Shown here: one piece after another, positions 20,643 through 30,391 of the stretch
Position numbering within the stretch: position 1 is the stretch's first letter
Layout: every line of letters begins with the position of its first letter
Origin: a virus
Direction: 5' to 3' (one strand)
IMG/VR virus record: IMGVR_UViG_3300028572_000024
Location: 1 to 31,113 of that record
Length of the DNA: 31,113 nt
The notes under the pieces: generated by a model
What the model was told of the DNA's origin: nothing
Databases searched by the model: none
Seen by the model: only the letters and a program-made list of their open reading frames with translations
Made by a program: the position numbers and the translations under genes

Positions 20643-20996
20643 CTATGCTCCGTATGAAGCGCTAATGTATTCGATGGTAATGTCACCTGTTGGTGATCCT
20701 GGAGCTGATCCCTTCCATTTAACGTAGTAGGAACGGCCTTGTACTTCGTCAAAAATATCGGCGTTTGAAGGAGCGTTACCTGTTAGGTCGTCTCCGTCTT
20801 TCTCACCAGCTGATAGCGAGATCATATCTTCACCTAGCGTGTAGGTAAGTAAGAGGTCGCCGTTAGTGTTGTTTTTGAACTTAATTTTCCGCGCAGGCTT
20901 GATCAGGGTTCCTACTAACAAGTACGAGGTCGTGATAGACGCTGCAGCTAGTGTTAGCAAGGGTGGCCTTACTGCTTGGATTGAATATGAAGTCAT
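20643..20996 (-). CDS. Small virion protein, beta-rich
   Basis: 117 residues. KIKFKNNTNGDLLLTYTLGEDMISLSAGEKDGDDL and SYYVKWKG, ITIEYISASYG give a small beta-sandwich profile that I associate with minor structural proteins in short-tailed phages. It lies between the large internal protein gene and the fibres, with a 72-base gap upstream containing CTACGTAAAT but no clear promoter. Exact place in the virion unknown. Confidence 0.6.
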   Translation of the reverse strand: MTSYSIQAVRPPLLTLAAASITTSYLLVGTLIKPARKIKFKNNTNGDLLLTYTLGEDMISLSAGEKDGDDLTGNAPSNADIFDEVQGRSYYVKWKGSAPGSPTGDITIEYISASYGA

Positions 20997-21068
20997 GCTG
21001 AACCTACGTAAATCAAATCTTGGATATCGCTCTATGAACTACCTTTTAAATGCTCCAACGGATCATTT

Positions 21069-24000
21069 TTAGATATTTTTTTGTGCGATAGCCATCATTT
21101 GTAAGTAGATTTGATCGATCAGATAGCGCTTCTCGTCGGCTTCATATTGATCTGAGTTTTGAATAGCATTCACTGATTGCAGCATTCGTCTCATGGCTAG
21201 GTGTGCGGGCTTAAGATTCTTGCCAGTTCCTTCGTTCATGAGCTTCTTAGCTTGCTCTATGTCGCCTTCTTTCATGAGTGAGCGAATGCTTGATTCAAGG
21301 GCTATCTGTTGGCGATGCTTAGTCCAGAATTGTTCAAGGTCGCGAGAGTTGAGCATAGGGTATTTAGCAAAGAATGATCTAAATAGAGGCCATTCTGTTG
21401 CGTCCTTCCATGCTGGAATAGCAGGGGCTTTAACTGCTCCTGACTTGATGAAAGCCTTATCGATCGTCTGAAGGACGTTATATCCTGCAGTACCCGTCCA
21501 AGCGCGAATATAGTTCTCAGCAAGGGCAGGGCTAAAAGAATCACCAAAAATGTCTGCAATCACTCTTGCTGTCTTCTTGCTGAGCTCAGTGGTGTAAGGC
21601 GAATACTGAAGGTACTTCTTCATTTCCTTACGATACTCAGGAACGATCGTTCTTCCAGTAAATAGAGTCTTATTGAAGTGAGACTCTATGAAAGGCGCTA
21701 AAGCGTTAGGTGTTATGGTGACGTTAAATTGATCAACGAGTTGATCTTTCCACTCTTTGATAGCGTTTGGATTATGACCGTTCGTATAGGAAACGAATTT
21801 CTCGATGGAGTTACCTAACAACTGTCCATAACCATGAGGCTTGGGAATACGGATGACCTTATCGCCTACCTTTGTTAGCCAGAATAAATCGCGGATGTAA
21901 GCCGGCTGCTGCTCGTACCATTGCTCACCACTATTCATGGCAGCTAATACAGCGGAAGGCATGCCTACCCAAAGAGCCATACGGTAGTAAGGCTTCATAT
22001 CCACGTGGCCGTTTTCAAGATAACGCGGCTTGAACGATCTTACGAAACTATCGACACCGTTGATGTGTGCTGCTGAAAAGGCTACCAATCGGTTGATGTT
22101 TTGCATCTTCACGCCTTGCTTAGCAAAGTCTAGTGTGATCTCCCTAGACTCATAAGCGGCCTTAGCTCGGCCTTCTTTAGTGTCTCCATACTTTGCGACA
22201 CCAGCCTTAAACTCGGCGATCCTTGCCCCACTTTCTAAAGCTTGAGCGTATTCTTTATAGTTTTCGTAGATACCGGACTTTTCCAGTCTCAACGATTTTT
22301 CAAGCATGGATTTGCGGCTTAAGCTTGCAGGGGAGACGTAACCACCCTTGGCATTCATCCATTTCCAATAAAGATCGTCTTGCTTAAGAGCGCTAGCTAC
22401 TCCACGGGTGATATCCCCCATGGTAATGCCGTGCTGAGTCTTAATTGTGGCTTCAACGACGTCTTTTAGGAATGTCTTAACAACAAAATCTGGTGAGTGA
22501 GTAGTAAGCGAGCGCAAGGATTGAGTAGGAATAGACATCATCTGAACGGCCATAGGCACTTCTGATCGTCCTAGCATTCCTAAACCTTGATAGATCAATG
22601 GATCAACGTTATAGAGATGCGCCTTGCCATCGATAAAGACTTTGATATCGTTACCATCTTTAGTCCATCGAGAATGATCGGCCATGGCTTGAAGAATTTC
22701 AGGAGAAACGGTTTCAAAGAGAGCCGGATCTAATCCACTGCGTTCAGCTGCTAGACTAATCAGGTTCTCTCTTTTAGCTTCTTGGATACCATTAAACTCT
22801 AATATGGAACCGATTCCTGGCTTATGTGCCGTATCAGCAATAAACGTCTTAAGCACATCGTTGCGACTAGCCATGCGCGTCATCATAGCAGTGTTCTTAG
22901 AGATATTTTCGAGCGGACTCATGATCTTACGTTCGCTACCTAGAATCTTATGGGTTAGCTGACGGACTGAACCTGGAGAAAACATATCGACGGTGTTTTC
23001 AAAGACTCTATTCAAGGGAACATAGAACGGGTTCTTATCCTTAATAGCAGCATAGGATTCTTGAGAAAGCATTCCACTATCACGGTAATACTGAAGAACG
23101 GCGTCTTGATAGTGTTGAAGTTGCTCGGCTACCTTCTTAAATTGAGGATATGTGCTATCGCCTTGAATGACGGCTGCTTTAGCTTGCTCAGGAGTAACAC
23201 CTGTAATGATATCTCTTTTTGCAAGATCAAGAGTTCGCATAGCTACTAGATAGGCATCGAACTTCTTAAAGTCTTTGCCGATCGGTTCGAGGATCTTTTG
23301 AAGTGATTCGGAAGTTTTTTTAGTCTCCTTGAAGTCTGTAACGCCTTGCCCATGGATAAACGACATCACCTTAGCGTCAACGCCTGCATGGTTGCGAAGC
23401 TCTCGATAAGCTTCTGGGCTAAAACCATAGATAGGAGCGGCTCTATCTACCCAGTTAGCGTAAAAACCTGACCATTTAGACTGAAGAAACTTACGAGGAT
23501 CATCTTTGAATGACTCGTAAAGTTTTCCAGAATATCGCTTTAATTGAGCCCATTTGGAATTGGAATCGCTATAGCCATTCCTAGACTCAACATAATCAAG
23601 CGGACTCTGGTTAGCAACTGATTGGGCGTCCTCTTGCACTCGACGTAGGATCTCTAGTGCATGAGGGTTTTTTGCTTTCAAAGTCTCTTCAAAATGATCA
23701 AAGAACTTAGGAGCTACTCTGCGTGCTTCTCTCGGATCGGTAGTATATGCCGCTACAAACTCAGCAAAGCCTTCACTAATTGTGTCTTGACCTGGCAAAG
23801 GTTGGGTAGCGATAGGTTCTAGCTCGCCTCGGAACTTCTCGATAGATGAATAGTCGCCGTTAGGGAATAGGTTGCGCTCTAGGTCATGACCAATCTCGTG
23901 AGACGCCGTAACATAATCACCTGGACTTTGTAGCCTGATAACGCGTTCATGGGGCTTATAAATACCATGGATATTCTGATGGCTAATCTTTCCTGAACGG

Positions 24001-25475
24001 ATAGGAATCTTGAAGGCGCGAGCTATCTTTTCAACAATCGCTTCGTTGTTGTACTGAGTTGACTCTTTCTTGCGGTACTGCTGAGAAAGCTTGTTGGATA
24101 TGGAGTTGAGGCGCTCTTTGAGATCGGCTAGCTTTGCCTTCTCTTTTTCAAGGCGTGCGTGCTCTATGTCGCTAGTGGGATCTTTCTTAAGAGCTTTACG
24201 ATGCGATTCAATATTGTCTTCGGCTTCGCTGATCTTGTCCTTGAGGAGCTTGATCGCTGGGTTGGCTTCTACTTCAGCAGCTTCTCGCTCGTTAAGCTTC
24301 TTTTTCTCAGGAGGTTTCTCTTTGACGTTAGCTTCTGATTCTTTACGTTTCTTAGCTTCGTCTTTGATGGCTTGCTCTTTCTCGAAAGCCTTGTGCTCTT
24401 TAGCTTCGCGAACTTCTTTAGCTTCTTTTGTATTGGCTTCTCTTAGCGCGCGCTGCTCTTTGGTTACAGGCTTCTCAGCTATGCCTTCTGCTTGATTGCG
24501 TGAGATGGCGGCGGCCTTAGCTTCTTGCTCAGGAGTGATAGGCGTTTCGGTATAACCAGCTTTACCCCCCTCTTTATGTTCTAATAAGGGTTGAGACTCC
24601 CCCGTTAATTCATGCTCTTGAGGAAGAACCATAGACTTGCCCGATTCTTCTGGCTTGGCTTCTGCTTGGGCTTTCTCTGTTCTCTCGCGTAGAGATGGTT
24701 TGTACTCAAGCAATAGCTGCTTGGCGATCTTCTCTTTAGCGCCTGGGTGCTTCTGCATAGACTTCTTAAGAGTAGCAGCTAGCCCCATACTGATCTTTGC
24801 GCCTAGTACCATGACTAGGTTATCGCGAAAAGCTTCTAGTGGAACCGCATCATCGAAAGCAGTGTCTAGAGCGCCTAGAATGCCAGCTTCTGTGATAGCT
24901 TCTACAGCATGAGACCCTGCAATAGCAGCGCCTTTAGGAAGCTTATTTAGCACTGCTTGAGCCGCAGTGCCATGCAAAAATGGAATGAGTGCCTTAGCAA
25001 CTCCACCAAAGATAGCACCTTTACCAGCTGCTTTGCCTGTTCTAGATGCTACAGCCTTGAGGTAATCCATAAAGGATATATCTCCAAGGTCATTACGAGC
25101 ATTTTGGTATTCTTCATACATGGCTTTGATAACTTCTGGAGCTGCAAAAGCACCAGCACCACCGCCAAGGGCTGCGCCTACCGCTGCTCCACCTGGCCCA
25201 GCTACTGATCCTAATGCTCCACCTGCCGCAGTACCCGCAGTACCACCAGCGGCCATAGCAGGAAGATCGCCTAGTAACTGACCGAAACCCTCAATCGTAT
25301 CATTCGTAAAGCTCTCACCATGTTGAGCGGCGCCTGTTTGGCGTTCTTCCTTAGACAAGCCTTGACCTGTAAGGATACCAGCTGATGAACCGCGTAAACC
25401 GCGAGCAAAGCTAGTGCCAGCCCCTCTATTGCGTCCGCGTTGGATTAGAATGAGTTCTTCGGGTGTGAGGGCCAT
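21069..25475 (-). CDS. Giant internal virion (ejection-type) protein with metallopeptidase motif
   Basis: 1468 residues. Residues 1-110 are glycine/alanine-rich, 100-260 helical with hydrophobic stretches, 300-475 a highly charged coiled coil. Near 500-575 is a zinc peptidase signature: ASHEIGHDLE (HExxH about 526-530) and SEGFAEFVAAY (likely third ligand E about 568). The remaining 800 residues are helical, with segments resembling large polyvalent-protein domains (for example FVVKTFLKDVVEATIKTQHG, DFAKQGVKMQNINRLVAFSA). Such proteins are carried in the head and injected with DNA. The peptidase could process virion proteins or open the envelope. All roles are inferred from motif and context. 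Confidence 0.7.
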   Translation of the reverse strand: MALTPEELILIQRGRNRGAGTSFARGLRGSSAGILTGQGLSKEERQTGAAQHGESFTNDTIEGFGQLLGDLPAMAAGGTAGTAAGGALGSVAGPGGAAVGAALGGGAGAFAAPEVIKAMYEEYQNARNDLGDISFMDYLKAVASRTGKAAGKGAIFGGVAKALIPFLHGTAAQAVLNKLPKGAAIAGSHAVEAITEAGILGALDTAFDDAVPLEAFRDNLVMVLGAKISMGLAATLKKSMQKHPGAKEKIAKQLLLEYKPSLRERTEKAQAEAKPEESGKSMVLPQEHELTGESQPLLEHKEGGKAGYTETPITPEQEAKAAAISRNQAEGIAEKPVTKEQRALREANTKEAKEVREAKEHKAFEKEQAIKDEAKKRKESEANVKEKPPEKKKLNEREAAEVEANPAIKLLKDKISEAEDNIESHRKALKKDPTSDIEHARLEKEKAKLADLKERLNSISNKLSQQYRKKESTQYNNEAIVEKIARAFKIPIRSGKISHQNIHGIYKPHERVIRLQSPGDYVTASHEIGHDLERNLFPNGDYSSIEKFRGELEPIATQPLPGQDTISEGFAEFVAAYTTDPREARRVAPKFFDHFEETLKAKNPHALEILRRVQEDAQSVANQSPLDYVESRNGYSDSNSKWAQLKRYSGKLYESFKDDPRKFLQSKWSGFYANWVDRAAPIYGFSPEAYRELRNHAGVDAKVMSFIHGQGVTDFKETKKTSESLQKILEPIGKDFKKFDAYLVAMRTLDLAKRDIITGVTPEQAKAAVIQGDSTYPQFKKVAEQLQHYQDAVLQYYRDSGMLSQESYAAIKDKNPFYVPLNRVFENTVDMFSPGSVRQLTHKILGSERKIMSPLENISKNTAMMTRMASRNDVLKTFIADTAHKPGIGSILEFNGIQEAKRENLISLAAERSGLDPALFETVSPEILQAMADHSRWTKDGNDIKVFIDGKAHLYNVDPLIYQGLGMLGRSEVPMAVQMMSIPTQSLRSLTTHSPDFVVKTFLKDVVEATIKTQHGITMGDITRGVASALKQDDLYWKWMNAKGGYVSPASLSRKSMLEKSLRLEKSGIYENYKEYAQALESGARIAEFKAGVAKYGDTKEGRAKAAYESREITLDFAKQGVKMQNINRLVAFSAAHINGVDSFVRSFKPRYLENGHVDMKPYYRMALWVGMPSAVLAAMNSGEQWYEQQPAYIRDLFWLTKVGDKVIRIPKPHGYGQLLGNSIEKFVSYTNGHNPNAIKEWKDQLVDQFNVTITPNALAPFIESHFNKTLFTGRTIVPEYRKEMKKYLQYSPYTTELSKKTARVIADIFGDSFSPALAENYIRAWTGTAGYNVLQTIDKAFIKSGAVKAPAIPAWKDATEWPLFRSFFAKYPMLNSRDLEQFWTKHRQQIALESSIRSLMKEGDIEQAKKLMNEGTGKNLKPAHLAMRRMLQSVNAIQNSDQYEADEKRYLIDQIYLQMMAIAQKNI

Positions 25476-26581
25476 TATTCTTCCAGTTCGTTATCTTTTA
25501 ACCATTTCACAATGGATTTTTCATCGGCATTTTGATAAGCCTCACCCAATTCTTCTTGAGTCGCTTTACGCTTCTCGCCTTTCATGCGGCGAAGAACTTC
25601 ATCGTTTACACCTAGATCTTTGAGCTTAGCTAATGACTTTGGTGATAGAAGATCATCCGCGTTTCTTGAAGCGTACTCTAAAGCTTTGCGTGGGACATTG
25701 CCGCGATAATCGATCAGATGTTTATAAGCATTCTGAGAGGCTTTGCGTAAGGAAAGAGCTTTTGTTTCGTTTTCTATCTTCGCTAAAGACTGTTGCGCTT
25801 GATCATTTTTCTTAATGATGTTCAATGCTTCTTTAGCTTCAATACCCTCGCCCTTGAGAGCTATGATCTTTTGGCGATCGCTAAAGTTAGGGTTGTCCAT
25901 GATCAGCTTAACTTTATCCGCTTTATCCGCTGCTTCATAGTCTCTGATCTCTTGCATCTTGAGATCGTTAGAAAGCTTTGCTTCTTCTTGGGCTTCGGCC
26001 ATAAGTGCAGATTTATTCTTGTCAAAATCCTGTTTAGCTCTTGCCCATGCTGTCGCCTGAGAATCACCCTGAAGCAAATTGTTTCGGTATAGATCGGAAA
26101 GTGTGCTAAATTTTATCAATCCTTCTTCGTCAAGATCGCGTAGGTTGGTAAGTCCTGGCGTCGGAATAGTGTCGCCTTTTAGATCTGTGATAATTCCAAG
26201 AGCATTCGCTACAAATTCAGTCGATTCTTTATTAAAAGCTTGAACAGTTTTTTGAGTAACTGCCTTTTGCTGCTCAGCGACCTGATTATTATAAGCCTTA
26301 GTAGCCCTGTCTTTCACCGAAAGAGGGATTTCAGCCGAACGCTCGATCTCTATTTGCTTCTGAGAGGGTGACCATGCTTCGTTATTGATGATGGCATCTA
26401 GCGAAGGCTTTGCTTTCTGATAGTCTTCTTTGTAGAGCTCTTCTTGCAAATAGTGCTGGCGCTTAGTAGCGGAGGCTAGATCACGCTCTCTAGAGACTGA
26501 TTCGATGCCTTCATTAAATCCACCTAAGAATGAATCGCCGATAGGATTTGTTTTAGCGGGTACTGTAGTAAAGAAACTCAT
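25475..26581 (-). CDS. Internal virion / ejection-type coiled-coil protein
   Basis: 368 residues. Short N-terminal FTTVPAKTNPIGDSFLGGF, then almost entirely charged helix with repeated KAD/KAK stretches, and an acidic end (DNELEE). Long helical proteins directly beside a polyvalent giant protein are typical of short-tailed phage ejection sets. Its stop overlaps the giant gene's ATG by one base (TAATG), so the two are likely coupled and made together. Confidence 0.6.
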   Translation of the reverse strand: MSFFTTVPAKTNPIGDSFLGGFNEGIESVSRERDLASATKRQHYLQEELYKEDYQKAKPSLDAIINNEAWSPSQKQIEIERSAEIPLSVKDRATKAYNNQVAEQQKAVTQKTVQAFNKESTEFVANALGIITDLKGDTIPTPGLTNLRDLDEEGLIKFSTLSDLYRNNLLQGDSQATAWARAKQDFDKNKSALMAEAQEEAKLSNDLKMQEIRDYEAADKADKVKLIMDNPNFSDRQKIIALKGEGIEAKEALNIIKKNDQAQQSLAKIENETKALSLRKASQNAYKHLIDYRGNVPRKALEYASRNADDLLSPKSLAKLKDLGVNDEVLRRMKGEKRKATQEELGEAYQNADEKSIVKWLKDNELEE

Positions 26582-27150
26582 TAGCCAAACACCTTATTAG
26601 CTGCATAGTTACCAAAGCCTCGACCTGCTCCACCTGCTGCGGCTGAAGCTACAGAAGTTACAAACCCATTGTTAGCTGGCGTATGCTGATAACCAAACGT
26701 GCTTTGCGTACCCTGGGCTGAAGCTCCAAGGGCTTGATCGCCTGCAAACTTACCATACTTACCAGCTGTTTGAGCGGCTTGGTTCTGAGCACCCCAGCGT
26801 GTGGCTGCTAGTTTGTTTGAGTAGTCACCTGCTGCGCCTGCTTGAGCGTTCATAAAGTCTGATGATTGAAGGCCGTTAGCTCCGCCATACTGCGCATAAA
26901 TGCTAGGTAGGATGTTCTTATAGAAGTCGTTCTTGATTGGCGCCTCTATTGCGTCGGTATCTCCACCTAACACCTGTTGAAGCCAGTCGCTACCAGCTGC
27001 AAAAGTCGGATCAGCTTGTAAGTTGGCCACTAATTCAGGATCTAAATTGTTAAGTACATTGAGTAGGTACTTGTTTACTTCGGGCGATTTGGTGTCTAAC
27101 TTCTCAGTCTTCGCACTATTGCCAAATAAAAATCCGCCTAAATCTGCCAT
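26581..27150 (-). CDS. Internal virion protein, Ala/Gly-rich
   Basis: 189 residues. FAAGSDWLQQVLGGDTDAIEAP, then ILPSIYAQYGGANGLQSSDF and a run of Ala/Gly/Gln helices match a small protein family found ahead of ejection proteins in many short-tailed phages (pattern: D-P-x-x-x-x-G-x-x-x-L-x-x-x-L-x-G-D, I-x-P-x-I-A-x-x-F-x-G-x-G-x-x-x-S-S). The family is named only by position in most genomes. Start overlaps the following gene end by one base. Confidence 0.6.
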   Translation of the reverse strand: MADLGGFLFGNSAKTEKLDTKSPEVNKYLLNVLNNLDPELVANLQADPTFAAGSDWLQQVLGGDTDAIEAPIKNDFYKNILPSIYAQYGGANGLQSSDFMNAQAGAAGDYSNKLAATRWGAQNQAAQTAGKYGKFAGDQALGASAQGTQSTFGYQHTPANNGFVTSVASAAAGGAGRGFGNYAANKVFG

Positions 27151-27156
27151 ATAGCC

Positions 27157-27612
27157 TCACACTAATTTGAGATATTCCAAAACTACTTCGCCCACAAAGC
27201 CGTCAAAAGCATTTGTACTACACTGTATGATTACGTCTGTAGCGTTTACATCTAGTAAAACTTGATCCGTGCCTGGGTATGGAATAGCCAACGCCCTATT
27301 TACCCTATTGCAAATAGTCCCTGTAATCAATGTAAATACATAGCCTTTGATATCTAACCCGTGAGGAAAGACATTAGGTGCTGGATAAGCCGACAAAGTA
27401 ACAGGCACAAACACACGATAGGTAGTATTTGTGGCATCAGGCGAAACGGAGGGGTTGGGCCATAACTGACCAGTGGGGTTCTCTGCTGTGTCATAGATAG
27501 CTATATCCCTCTGATTGATCGCCGCAGCATGGGCATTCAGAATACTTTGCAGATAGATGCGAAAGTCTTCCTCGTCTGGTAGCGTGATATTGAGTTTTAC
27601 GAAACTGCTCAT
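27157..27612 (-). CDS. Minor structural protein
   Basis: 151 residues, beta-rich, with INQRDIAIYDTAENPTGQLWP, NVFPHGL, ALAIPYPG and a terminal VVLEYLKL. The FPHGL, PYP and VxLEYxK phrases recur in a small structural protein of short-tailed phages encoded next to the large tail protein. It directly follows that gene here (adjacent bases). Possible roles: tail accessory or fibre attachment. Confidence 0.6.
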   Translation of the reverse strand: MSSFVKLNITLPDEEDFRIYLQSILNAHAAAINQRDIAIYDTAENPTGQLWPNPSVSPDATNTTYRVFVPVTLSAYPAPNVFPHGLDIKGYVFTLITGTICNRVNRALAIPYPGTDQVLLDVNATDVIIQCSTNAFDGFVGEVVLEYLKLV

Positions 27613-30225
27613 CTATACCGCCGAGTAGTTGACGATTCGGCCGCTTTGCTTAATGTAGATCGTGTAGCCGTGTAGGATAAACTGCTTGTAGCCCGTGTTG
27701 TAGTCGAACATTTGAGCGTTAGAGTAGTACAACCTTAGCTGAACCGCTTGAGCCATAGCGTTAATGTAAACGCGTCGGATGATCTTGCCTGAATTGCCAC
27801 TAACCGGTTTCTCTAAGGAGAAGACTTTTGTAAAGCTAGGCTCATTATTATCGTCTAAATAGACGTCTACGGACATCTCACTTGCTACGTCTTGCGACTC
27901 AAAGAACACATCCACATAACCTAGACGAGTTTGAAGTCCTGCGTTACCGCCGACATAAAACTTCTTAGTCCAATACTCTATATTGTCCACTACAGCTAGA
28001 AAGCCAGATGGTGGAGAGGTGGCCGATGAGTTGGTAAACTGAATGACGTTTCCAGCCTGATTGACCAAATTGAAGCCGTTAACTGTAGCAAACTGAACTT
28101 GATAAACTGCATTATTGAAAGCTGCGTTAGGAGCCTTCATAAGTGTCATATAGACGTAATCGCCGTTCTTAAAGCTATGGTTGGGAACGGTAAGAAAGAA
28201 ACTCGTAATATCGGTTATTCTGTAACCGCGATCATTGTAAGCCTGTGATGTGATCTGGGTTTCTTCCGTCTTGTGAAAGAAGCCTTGGGAATTGCCTACT
28301 ACAGAAATCTGTTCACCGTTACGAGACTGAAGCGTATTCCATGGCATAGGCGACGCTGCCCATGTGCGCTTAGCGTTAGCCCATGTACTGTCGTAGAAAA
28401 GCTTAAAACTGTTGTAAACAGTGTTATACGTCTTATTCAGTGACCAGCTCTTTAATGCGTAGTTGTAGACCACTTCCACATTAGGAAATTTGAGATAGGA
28501 AGGGTAGCCTTGAGGGATAACCGCAGTCCATTTAAATAGCTGAGAGACAAAGTTACGGTATCCATGAACGCGCTTCTTGCCATCGTCCGTATTAGACAAG
28601 CGATAGACTAGGTCTGGAACCTTCATATCCATCTTAACAGTGTCGATACCCTGAGATTCGGTGAATCCATCCTGAGAGATCTTAACTGCTTTAGTGTCGG
28701 CGTTGATCATGCTGAACGTAGACTCTGCGCCAAACTCATCGTTAACCCTCGCCCATGTGAACAAAAGAGCGATGTTTCCTGTAAAGTCTAGTCTTAAGTC
28801 GTGCGTTTCGTGCGATACAATCAGCTCATCACGGCAAAAACGCGCGCTTACCATGTCTTGATTAACAGGTGAGGTATAAAAACCGCCAAATCCTGGAAAC
28901 TGACTGAACGAATTAGCGTTAGTGCCTTGAGTAGAAGGAAGCGGCTGGCTGTAATAAGGCGTACCTGCTGCGCTGCGTCTCATTCTGTTCTGATAGTGCT
29001 GAGCGGAAGCTAGTGTTTTACCCTCAACGGTATTGAAAAAGAGCAGATATCCCTTGTAGGACACGATAAAACGCGCTCCAAAAAGATAGGTTGCCTGACC
29101 ACCACCACCGTTAGGAGTATTGTAAACGCCCGTTAGAGGTGGAGCAAAGTTATGCCATCCTGAAACGGAATAGTATTTGATTCCATCTCCGCTAGTATTC
29201 AGCTGCCTATTGATCGCTTGAACCGTTCCACCACCTGAGAAAGTCGATGCACCATCGGTATAACTCGTAGCAATGTTAACTGTGATGGTGTCATTAGCAA
29301 AAGTAGTGGTAGAGACAGCCGTTACTTGGCCATAAGCTTGGATAATGTCACTAGCTTGAGTGATCGTTATATTGCCTAGATCCCATAGGAAAACCCAATC
29401 GTTAACCGCAAAGGTAGTTGAAGCAGGAAAGGTGATCGTGGTCGTAGCTCCAACCACCACATTGATTGGGTAAAGGGCTTGAAAGCCTGGCGTGTTATTT
29501 GTTACCCAAAATGTATCGGCATAGTTTAAGCACCAAAAGAAGTCGCTATCGGAACCGCTAAATGTAACTACTGGCCTATCAGCTGATGTTGAGTCGTACT
29601 TATCGGCTATCTGAAACTGATCGACGCTAACGTTGAATATGTAAGGCTTAACCGTATCAAAGGCCATCATGTTTTCTGATGTGCTTCCTGTTACGTCAAT
29701 ATTATCCGCACCCATAACAGGAGATATTGAGCTTGGAGTAAGGATAACAAGAGCTGACCAGCTATTTGTACTAACGCCATATGCTCCAAAGCCTGTTACT
29801 GCCGTGGAAATTATACCCGTAGAATAGTTGATCTGGCCTGTAACAGTAGCTGGGCCGCCAGTATACACTTCAAAAGTGCCGTCAATAGCGTTATCAATGA
29901 CCGTTAAAGATCCAACGGTAATCCTAACAGTGCCTGGATCTAAAGGGCCTGCTTGGATAAGTGTACCTGCTGGTATGACTGCCTGACCCGCAACGTTTGT
30001 TGTAGTACCCGTTGGGTTGCGAACTCCTAATCTGCCTCTGAAATACTCGCCTATATTAGACGGGTTGCAAAGAAGCGAGTTGCCTCCCTTTTCAACGATA
30101 CGCCCTCTAAAATGCGTCATGTTCAACATTTGAGGTGTCGCGTCATCGGGGATCAGAAACGATTCGGTATCGGTTCTAATTCCATCGGAGAAATTGGTTA
30201 CAACAAAGGGGGTGTAAGGTGTCAT
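27613..30225 (-). CDS. Large tail protein (tail hub/nozzle or stabilisation type)
   Basis: 870 residues. The N-terminus, FVVTNFSDGIRTDTESFLIP then DDATPQMLNMTHFRGRIVEKGG, has the N-F-S-G-G-x-x-T-D ... A-x-x-x-x-N-x-x-x-x-x-G-x-x-x-x-R-x-G pattern of large tail proteins in short-tailed phages. The middle is beta-rich with aromatic motifs (GGFYTSPVNQDMVSARFCRDELIVSHE). The C-terminus ends FILHGYTIYIKQSGRIVNYS. Length and place, between small structural genes and the ejection proteins, fit the protein closing the tail tube. The exact homology class could not be settled by eye. Confidence 0.6.
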   Translation of the reverse strand: MTPYTPFVVTNFSDGIRTDTESFLIPDDATPQMLNMTHFRGRIVEKGGNSLLCNPSNIGEYFRGRLGVRNPTGTTTNVAGQAVIPAGTLIQAGPLDPGTVRITVGSLTVIDNAIDGTFEVYTGGPATVTGQINYSTGIISTAVTGFGAYGVSTNSWSALVILTPSSISPVMGADNIDVTGSTSENMMAFDTVKPYIFNVSVDQFQIADKYDSTSADRPVVTFSGSDSDFFWCLNYADTFWVTNNTPGFQALYPINVVVGATTTITFPASTTFAVNDWVFLWDLGNITITQASDIIQAYGQVTAVSTTTFANDTITVNIATSYTDGASTFSGGGTVQAINRQLNTSGDGIKYYSVSGWHNFAPPLTGVYNTPNGGGGQATYLFGARFIVSYKGYLLFFNTVEGKTLASAQHYQNRMRRSAAGTPYYSQPLPSTQGTNANSFSQFPGFGGFYTSPVNQDMVSARFCRDELIVSHETHDLRLDFTGNIALLFTWARVNDEFGAESTFSMINADTKAVKISQDGFTESQGIDTVKMDMKVPDLVYRLSNTDDGKKRVHGYRNFVSQLFKWTAVIPQGYPSYLKFPNVEVVYNYALKSWSLNKTYNTVYNSFKLFYDSTWANAKRTWAASPMPWNTLQSRNGEQISVVGNSQGFFHKTEETQITSQAYNDRGYRITDITSFFLTVPNHSFKNGDYVYMTLMKAPNAAFNNAVYQVQFATVNGFNLVNQAGNVIQFTNSSATSPPSGFLAVVDNIEYWTKKFYVGGNAGLQTRLGYVDVFFESQDVASEMSVDVYLDDNNEPSFTKVFSLEKPVSGNSGKIIRRVYINAMAQAVQLRLYYSNAQMFDYNTGYKQFILHGYTIYIKQSGRIVNYSAV

Positions 30226-30383
30226 TATCCTCGCGCTCTACGTACGCCAGCTTTACGCAGTCCTGATCGTCTTTGTTCTGAATAGGCAATTGCCACAGCG
30301 CGCTTAACTGGCTCGCCAGCTTTTACTTCTTTACGGATGTTAGATTGCAAAGTTTGCTTTGACTTACCTTTTTTGAGAGGCAT
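30225..30383 (-). CDS. Small basic phage protein, MPLKKGKSKQT family
   Basis: 52 residues. MPLKKGKSKQTLQSNIRKEV then KAGEPVKRAVAIAYSEQRRSG is a strongly recurring small protein in structural regions of tailed phages (start M-P-x-K-K-G, a central S/x-N-I-x-x-E, G-x-P-x-K-x-A-V-A-I-A). Function unknown to me. AGGAG precedes the ATG, overlapping the upstream stop, and its stop overlaps the next ATG (TAATG). Confidence 0.75.
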   Translation of the reverse strand: MPLKKGKSKQTLQSNIRKEVKAGEPVKRAVAIAYSEQRRSGLRKAGVRRARG

Positions 30384-30391
30384 TTGTACTC

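Noticed and set aside
24091-24495. Plus-strand frame of 134 residues and other frames over the giant gene
   Set aside because: Shadows of the charged coiled-coil region on the minus strand.
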